From Pseudonocardia sp. MH-G8 (GTDB taxonomy: Bacteria > Actinomycetota > Actinomycetes > Mycobacteriales > Pseudonocardiaceae): DNA of 64,000 bases. The position numbers and the translations under genes are program-made. The DNA lies in NCBI RefSeq assembly GCF_002262885.1, contig NZ_NKYF01000003.1, forward strand, positions 438,382 through 502,381. Direction: 5' to 3'. Of this stretch, positions 59,782-64,000 are shown in pieces; position 1 is the stretch's first letter, and each line of letters opens with the position of its first letter. The notes under the pieces are model-generated. The model saw nothing but the letters and a program-made list of their open reading frames with translations. It was not told where the DNA came from and did not search any database.

Positions 59782-59922
59782 TTGTCCACACCTGTGCGCA
59801 AGACGGTACGCGGGCACGCAGCGTCGACACGTGCGGGCCCGGTGCAGCCGTGGATGTTCCGGCGATCCCCCGGGATCGCGCTGTGGAGGGGGGACGCTAA
59901 CAAGCACGCGGCCCTGTCACAA
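59782..59922 (-). promoter_or_regulatory. dnaA promoter and DnaA box
   Basis: On the minus strand, TTGTGA (59922-59917) and TAGCGT (59899-59894) are 17 bp apart, a good vegetative promoter directed at dnaA. An exact TTGTCCACA box at 59782-59790 lies between this promoter and the dnaA start, consistent with autoregulation. The rest of the 466-bp dnaA-rpmH gap holds only the rpmH promoter. Confidence 0.65.
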
Positions 59923-59985
59923 GCCGGGGACATCCCGCGATCGGGCATCGGGATGATCGAGGCCCCGGTGGGTGTATGACCTGGT

Positions 59986-60015
59986 TTGACCCCCTCTTCG
60001 CGGCTTGCGTACCCT
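59986..60015 (+). promoter_or_regulatory. rpmH promoter
   Basis: TTGACC (59986-59991) and TACCCT (60010-60015) are 18 bp apart, close to the housekeeping sigma consensus. Transcription would start about 155 nt before the rpmH start codon, leaving a long leader. It likely drives rpmH-rnpA-yidD-yidC. Confidence 0.7.
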
Positions 60016-60176
60016 GGAACCAACCGTGCCCGTGCATGACGTGTGCCGTGTGCTGCCCGAGGGTGGCGCGCGGTCCGCGTGCGGGTACCGAAGCACCGCC
60101 AGCACCACCGTCCGAACCAGCGAATCATGATCAGCGACGGCGTGCCCCGCACCGCAGTCGACCAGGAGAGCCAACC

Positions 60177-60320
60177 GTGAGCAAGGGCAAGCGCACCTTC
60201 CAGCCCAACAACCGCCGCCGGGCCCGTACGCACGGCTTCCGGCTGCGGATGCGCACCCGTGCGGGCCGCGCCATCGTCGCCGCCCGCCGTGTCAAGGGCC
60301 GCCAGCGGCTCTCCGCCTGA
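60177..60320 (+). CDS. rpmH: 50S ribosomal protein L34
   Basis: 47 residues from GTG 60177 ([19 protein letters not shown]), strongly basic, with [19 protein letters not shown] as in all L34 proteins. AGGAG at 60163-60167 lies nine bases before the start. It divides from dnaA and is followed by rnpA 13 bp downstream. Confidence 0.98.
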   Translation: MSKGKRTFQPNNRRRARTHGFRLRMRTRAGRAIVAARRVKGRQRLSA

Positions 60321-60333
60321 TCCGGCCGTTCCG

Positions 60334-60720
60334 GTGTTGCCGGCCGGGTCCCGGCTCACGCACCGGGACGAGTTCGCGTCCGTGCTTCGGCGGGGGCGCC
60401 GCAGCGGTCGGTCCCGGCTCGTCGTCCACCTCAAGTGCGACGTCGGGCCGATCGACGGCGCGCCCACGAACGAGATGTCCCGCCCGCGCGCCGGGCTCGT
60501 GGTGAGCAAGGCGGTCGGTGGGTCCGTGGTCCGGCACCGCGTCAGCCGCCGGCTGCGCCACCTGCTGGCCCCGCGGCTGGGCACGCTGCCCGCGGGGTCG
60601 CTGCTCGTGATCCGCGCGCTGCCTCCCTCCGCCTCCGCCTCGTCGGCCGAGCTCGCCGAGGACCTGGACTCGGGGCTGAAGACCGCCCTGCGCAAGGTGT
60701 CCGGAGCGCGGCGTGGTTGA
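60334..60720 (+). CDS. rnpA: ribonuclease P protein component
   Basis: 128 residues from GTG 60334 ([21 protein letters not shown]). The RNR-like motif region [16 protein letters not shown] and the preceding [17 protein letters not shown] show the RNase P protein fold that helps the catalytic RNA bind pre-tRNA. The first start before this (60259) would overlap rpmH and adds a Ser/Ala-rich stretch, so the GTG was chosen. Confidence 0.94.
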   Translation: MLPAGSRLTHRDEFASVLRRGRRSGRSRLVVHLKCDVGPIDGAPTNEMSRPRAGLVVSKAVGGSVVRHRVSRRLRHLLAPRLGTLPAGSLLVIRALPPSASASSAELAEDLDSGLKTALRKVSGARRG

Positions 60721-60997
60721 GGCGCGGCGTTTCCCGCTCTCGCGTATCCCCATCGCGCTCCTGCGCGGCTACCAGCGCTGGGTGTCGCCTGCGCTGCCAC
60801 CGACCTGCCGCTTCTACCCCACCTGTAGCGCGTACGCCATCGAGGCCCTGCAGGTGCACGGGCTGCTGCGCGGTTCGTGGCTCACCGTCAGGCGGCTGGC
60901 CCGCTGCGCACCGTGGCACCCTGGCGGTGTCGACCCGGTGCCGCCGCGCCGTCCTCGCTCGGCCCGGAACCACTTCGAGGAGCAAGCCCCGTGCTGA
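60713..60997 (+). CDS. yidD: membrane protein insertion efficiency factor YidD
   Basis: 94 residues from GTG 60713, overlapping rnpA by 8 bp. The family signature [33 protein letters not shown], with its two conserved Cys in [10 protein letters not shown], and the [11 protein letters not shown] loop are clear. It aids YidC-dependent insertion. The C-terminus overlaps the yidC start. Confidence 0.96.
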   Translation: MVEARRFPLSRIPIALLRGYQRWVSPALPPTCRFYPTCSAYAIEALQVHGLLRGSWLTVRRLARCAPWHPGGVDPVPPRRPRSARNHFEEQAPC

Positions 60998-62181
60998 ACT
61001 TCATCTACTACCCGGTCTCGTTCATCCTCTGGGTCTGGCACAAGGCGTTCGGTTTCCTCCTCGGCCCCGACAGCGGCCTCGCCTGGGCGCTGTCGGTGAT
61101 GTTCCTGGTCTTCACGCTGCGCGCCATCCTCTACAAGCCGTTCGTGCACCAGGTGCGCTCCATGCGCCGCATGCAGGAGTTCCAGCCGGAGATCGCGAAG
61201 CTTCGCAAGAAGTACGCGAACGACCGGCAGAAGCAGGCCGAGGAGATGCAGCGGCTCCAGAAGGACCACGGCGTCAACCCGCTCGGGGGCTGCCTGCCGG
61301 TCCTCGTGCAGGTGCCGGTGTTCATCGGTCTGTTCCACGTGCTGCGCGAGTTCGGTCCGCTGACCAAGGACGGGCTGCCGCGCACCGAGAACTACTTCTT
61401 CGGGCTGTCGGAGGTCGAGTCCTTCAACCGCTCCTCCCTGTTCGGCGCGAAGCTCGGCAACTGGGTGCTGCAGGGCGAGGAGTTCCTCAACGCGGCCGGC
61501 ACGTCGGTCGCCTCGATGATCATCGTGATGATCCCGCTGATGATCGCCGCGGGCGTCTTCACACACATCACGGCCCGGCACTCGGTGGCCCGCCAGACCG
61601 CGGCGCAGGCCGAGAACCCGCAGACCGCGATCATGAACCGGCTGATGCTGTACGTGTTCCCGATCGGTGTGGTCGTGGGCGCGCCGTTCCTGCCGCTCGC
61701 CGTGCTGCTGTACTGGGTCTCGAACAACCTGTGGACGCTCGGCCAGCAGTACGTCGTCTACAAGCGCATCGACGTCGAGGAGAGCGCCAAGCGCGAGCAG
61801 GCCGCCGTCACCCGTCAGGCGCGCGCCCCGCGTCCCGGCCAGAAGCCGGTGCGCCCGGAGGCCACGCCCGATGAGGAGGACAAGCCCGCCAAGCGACCGG
61901 GGGCCAAGCCGGTGATGCGCAAGAAGGGCGCCGACGGCGCGTCGGCCAACGGCGCCACGCCGGGAACGAACGGCGGCTCCGCCCCCGCGGCGAAGGACGG
62001 TGCCGCGGACGCGGCTGAGGATCCTGCCGAGGACGCCGTGACCAACAGCGCCACGAACAGCGCCACGAACGGTGCGACGGACGGCGCGGGCGCCGGCAGC
62101 AGCCAGAGCCGCGGTGCGCGGAGCGCCCGCAGCGGAGGCAGCTCGCGACCGCCGGCGCGCCGCCCCCGCAAGCGCCGCTGA
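60991..62181 (+). CDS. yidC: membrane protein insertase YidC
   Basis: 396 residues from GTG 60991, with GAGGAG about eight bases upstream. Five transmembrane helices: near residues 8-28, then the cytoplasmic coil with [18 protein letters not shown], and helices containing [37 protein letters not shown] and [22 protein letters not shown]. The ~140-residue C-terminal tail is basic and Ala/Gly-rich. It inserts proteins alone or with Sec. Confidence 0.97.
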   Translation: MLNFIYYPVSFILWVWHKAFGFLLGPDSGLAWALSVMFLVFTLRAILYKPFVHQVRSMRRMQEFQPEIAKLRKKYANDRQKQAEEMQRLQKDHGVNPLGGCLPVLVQVPVFIGLFHVLREFGPLTKDGLPRTENYFFGLSEVESFNRSSLFGAKLGNWVLQGEEFLNAAGTSVASMIIVMIPLMIAAGVFTHITARHSVARQTAAQAENPQTAIMNRLMLYVFPIGVVVGAPFLPLAVLLYWVSNNLWTLGQQYVVYKRIDVEESAKREQAAVTRQARAPRPGQKPVRPEATPDEEDKPAKRPGAKPVMRKKGADGASANGATPGTNGGSAPAAKDGAADAAEDPAEDAVTNSATNSATNGATDGAGAGSSQSRGARSARSGGSSRPPARRPRKRR

Positions 62182-62274
62182 CCCACGAACCATTCGCGGT
62201 CGCCGGTACCGGCGGCTGCAGCGTCGCGCGCCGGGATCGGGGCGCGACGCACCTGTTCAGAGAGGAGACGCATC

Positions 62275-62787
62275 GTGCCGAAGACTGCGCAGGACGGGGC
62301 CACCTCCGCCACCACCTCCGGTGAGGACCAGCTGGTACGGGAGGGCGACATCGCGGGCGACTACCTCGAGCGCCTGCTCGACGTCCTCGACTACGACGGC
62401 GACATCGACCTCGACGTCGAGGCGGGGCGCGCGATCGTCAGCATCGACGGCGGTGAGGACCTGGAGAAGCTCGTTGGCGACCGCGGTGCGGTGCTCGAGG
62501 CGCTGCAGGAGCTCACCAGGCTTGCCGTGCAGCAGGCATCGGGCAACCGCAGCAGGCTGATGCTCGACATCGCCGGCTGGCGCCAGGCCCGGCGCGACGA
62601 GCTCACCGAGCTCGGCAGCCGCACGGCCAAGGACGTGCTGGAGTCGGGCGAGTCCGTGCGGCTGCGTCCGATGACGCCGTTCGAGCGCAAGGTCGTGCAC
62701 GACGCCGTCGCCGGCGTGAAGGGCGTCTCCAGCGAGAGCGAGGGCGAGGAACCGCGCCGGCAGGTCATCGTCTTCCGCGGTGCCTGA
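62275..62787 (+). CDS. khpB: Jag/KhpB-like KH-R3H RNA-binding protein
   Basis: 170 residues from GTG 62275. A KH-like domain (YLERLLDVLDYDGDIDLDVEAGR, LVGDRGAVLEALQELTRLAVQQ) is followed by an R3H-type domain with SGESVRLRPMTPFERKVVHDAV. The N-terminal Jag linker domain is not seen. It binds RNA and often follows yidC. Its stop overlaps the rsmG start by 8 bp. Confidence 0.93.
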   Translation: MPKTAQDGATSATTSGEDQLVREGDIAGDYLERLLDVLDYDGDIDLDVEAGRAIVSIDGGEDLEKLVGDRGAVLEALQELTRLAVQQASGNRSRLMLDIAGWRQARRDELTELGSRTAKDVLESGESVRLRPMTPFERKVVHDAVAGVKGVSSESEGEEPRRQVIVFRGA

Positions 62788-63502
62788 CCTCGGTGTCGAC
62801 GCCGGTGGCGGCGATCCGGGCGGCGGCGAGCAGGGTGCCGGCGACACGGCGCGGGACATCGCCGTCTTCGGCGACCGGCTCCCGCTGGCGCGGCGTTTCG
62901 CCGAGCACCTCTGCACGTCGGGCGTCGAGCGCGGCCTGATCGGGCCGCGGGAGGCTCCCCGCGTCTGGGAGCGGCACGTGCTGAACTGTGCGGTCGTCGC
63001 CTCGCTCCTGCCGGACGGCGCTCGTCTGGTGGATGTGGGCTCGGGGGCGGGGCTGCCCGGGATACCGTTGGCGCTTGCCCGGCCTGATTCCCACATCGTC
63101 CTCGTCGAACCGCTCGCCCGTCGTGTCGACTGGTTGCGTGAGGTGATCGCGGATCTCGGCGTGGCGGTGGACGTGGAGCGCGGCCGGGCCGAAGATGATG
63201 TGGTGCGGCGGCGATGGGAGGGGGCCGACGTGGTGACCGCTCGGGCCGTTGCGCCGCTGGACCGGTTGGCCGGCTGGTGCCTGCCGCTGCTCCGTCCGGG
63301 CGGGCGCATGCTCGCCATCAAGGGTGCGAGCGCAGCGGACGAGGTCGAGCGCAACATCGGCGCCATCCGCCGGCTCGGCGGTGGGGTCCCCTGGATCGAG
63401 CGGTGCGGTGCCGGGATGATCGACCCTCCGAGCACCGTGGTCGTCGTCGAGCGGGAGACCATTCGGCCGGTCCCCTCGCGGCGTAGGAGAGGGCAGGCGT
63501 GA
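62780..63502 (+). CDS. rsmG: 16S rRNA (guanine527-N7)-methyltransferase RsmG
   Basis: 240 residues. AdoMet motif [20 protein letters not shown] and the family-specific [31 protein letters not shown] and GGRMLAIKG are present. It methylates N7 of G527 in 16S rRNA. The first ~25 residues are Gly/Asp-rich and may be trimmed to a later start. It overlaps the parA start by four bases (GTGA). Confidence 0.95.
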   Translation: MPDLGVDAGGGDPGGGEQGAGDTARDIAVFGDRLPLARRFAEHLCTSGVERGLIGPREAPRVWERHVLNCAVVASLLPDGARLVDVGSGAGLPGIPLALARPDSHIVLVEPLARRVDWLREVIADLGVAVDVERGRAEDDVVRRRWEGADVVTARAVAPLDRLAGWCLPLLRPGGRMLAIKGASAADEVERNIGAIRRLGGGVPWIERCGAGMIDPPSTVVVVERETIRPVPSRRRRGQA

Positions 63503-64000
63503 CGTTCAAGGTGTCCCAGTACGAGATGTCCCCGGACCAGGCGCCGCATGTTCCACGTGAAACACCGGGGTGGACGCCCATCGCGGAGGAGGCGGAGCGG
63601 GCCGCGCGGGTCCTGCACCCCGACCGGTACCGCATGCCCCGCCCCACGCACCGGCGCGTGCTGACGGTCGCGAACCAGAAGGGCGGCGTCGGCAAGACCA
63701 CCACGACCGTGAACCTGGCCGCGGCGCTGGCGATGCACGGCGTCCGGGTCCTGGTGATCGACCTCGACCCCCAGGGGAACGCGAGCACCGCGCTCGGCGT
63801 CGAGCACCGGCTCGGCACGCCCTCGGTGTACGAGGCGCTGCTCGGGGAGATCCGGTTGGCCGAGGCCGCGGCCGAGAGCACGGCCTCACCCAACCTGCTC
63901 TGCGTGCCGGCCACGATCGACCTCGCAGGCGCCGAGATCGAGCTCGTCAGCATGGTGGCCCGGGAGAACCGGTTGATGCAGGCGCTCTCCGAGGAGGCGC
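63499..64000 (+). CDS. parA: chromosome partitioning ATPase ParA, 5' part
   Basis: 167 residues are visible from GTG 63499; the gene continues past the right edge. Deviant Walker [22 protein letters not shown] and Walker [14 protein letters not shown] are intact. It moves ParB-parS complexes away from the pole or division site. A parS site is embedded near its 5' end. parB would be expected just beyond the window. Confidence 0.97.
   Translation, partial: MTFKVSQYEMSPDQAPHVPRETPGWTPIAEEAERAARVLHPDRYRMPRPTHRRVLTVANQKGGVGKTTTTVNLAAALAMHGVRVLVIDLDPQGNASTALGVEHRLGTPSVYEALLGEIRLAEAAAESTASPNLLCVPATIDLAGAEIELVSMVARENRLMQALSEEA
63549..63564. other. parS site inside parA
   Basis: TGTTCCACGTGAAACA differs from the 16-bp consensus TGTTTCACGTGAAACA at one base (C at position 5). 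It is read through as residues HVPRET within ParA, so the site is under both coding and ParB-binding constraint. It lies about 6 kb from oriC. Confidence 0.8.

Overview
The window is high-GC actinobacterial DNA spanning the chromosomal origin of replication. Gene order (rpmH-rnpA-yidD-yidC-khpB-rsmG-parA on one side of dnaA; dnaN-gnd-recF-dciA-gyrB-gyrA-DUF3566-tRNA-Ile-tRNA-Ala on the other; then the fhaA-fhaB-pstP-rodA-pbpA-pknA-pknB cell-wall kinase cluster with crgA), GTG/TTG starts and the F420-type oxidoreductase fit a Pseudonocardia-like member of the Pseudonocardiaceae. The genus is inferred from gene content and style, not from a database search.

Layout. 1-5,641: small metabolic genes (flavoprotein disulfide reductase, SDR, thioesterase, haloacid dehalogenase, MetE-like protein, F420 LLM oxidoreductase, uridine-kinase-like protein). 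5,700-6,155: a GCGAGCGAAGCGAAG-type short-repeat tract and tRNA-Leu. 6,279-17,458: conserved FHA / Ser-Thr kinase / peptidoglycan cluster, a glutamine amidotransferase, crgA and a PH-domain protein. 17,594-25,209: a tiny Cys-containing ORF, rhomboid protease, cyclophilin, hydrolase, a parS site, glgX. 25,369-31,529: a GntR-controlled catabolic locus (RraA-like protein, NRAMP-like transporter, ThDP enzyme, IlvD/Edd dehydratase) with two identical palindromic operator candidates. 31,557-41,135: an accessory stretch dominated by regulator plus enzyme or transporter pairs. 41,377-46,884: a candidate uncharacterised peptide system: ABC exporter, 62-residue peptide with eight cysteines, membrane-anchored thioredoxin, MauE-like membrane protein and an S26 peptidase, interrupted by 1.6 kb of duplicated repeats. 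46,966-57,227: tRNAs, DUF3566, gyrase, dciA, recF, gnd, dnaN. 57,420-57,720: oriC. 58,067-64,000: dnaA, then rpmH to parA, cut by the window end with a second parS site inside parA.

How the genes work together. The origin region couples initiation (DnaA, DnaN, DciA, RecF), topology (gyrase), segregation (ParA, parS) and membrane-protein insertion (YidC, YidD). The kinase cluster links phospho-signalling to elongation-type peptidoglycan synthesis and septation. The most novel part is the Cys-rich peptide locus: its neighbours suggest oxidative folding, leader removal and export of a disulfide-rich peptide. The GntR locus looks like an undescribed route for a sugar acid or related hydroxy acid. 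Both functional proposals are inference from gene content.
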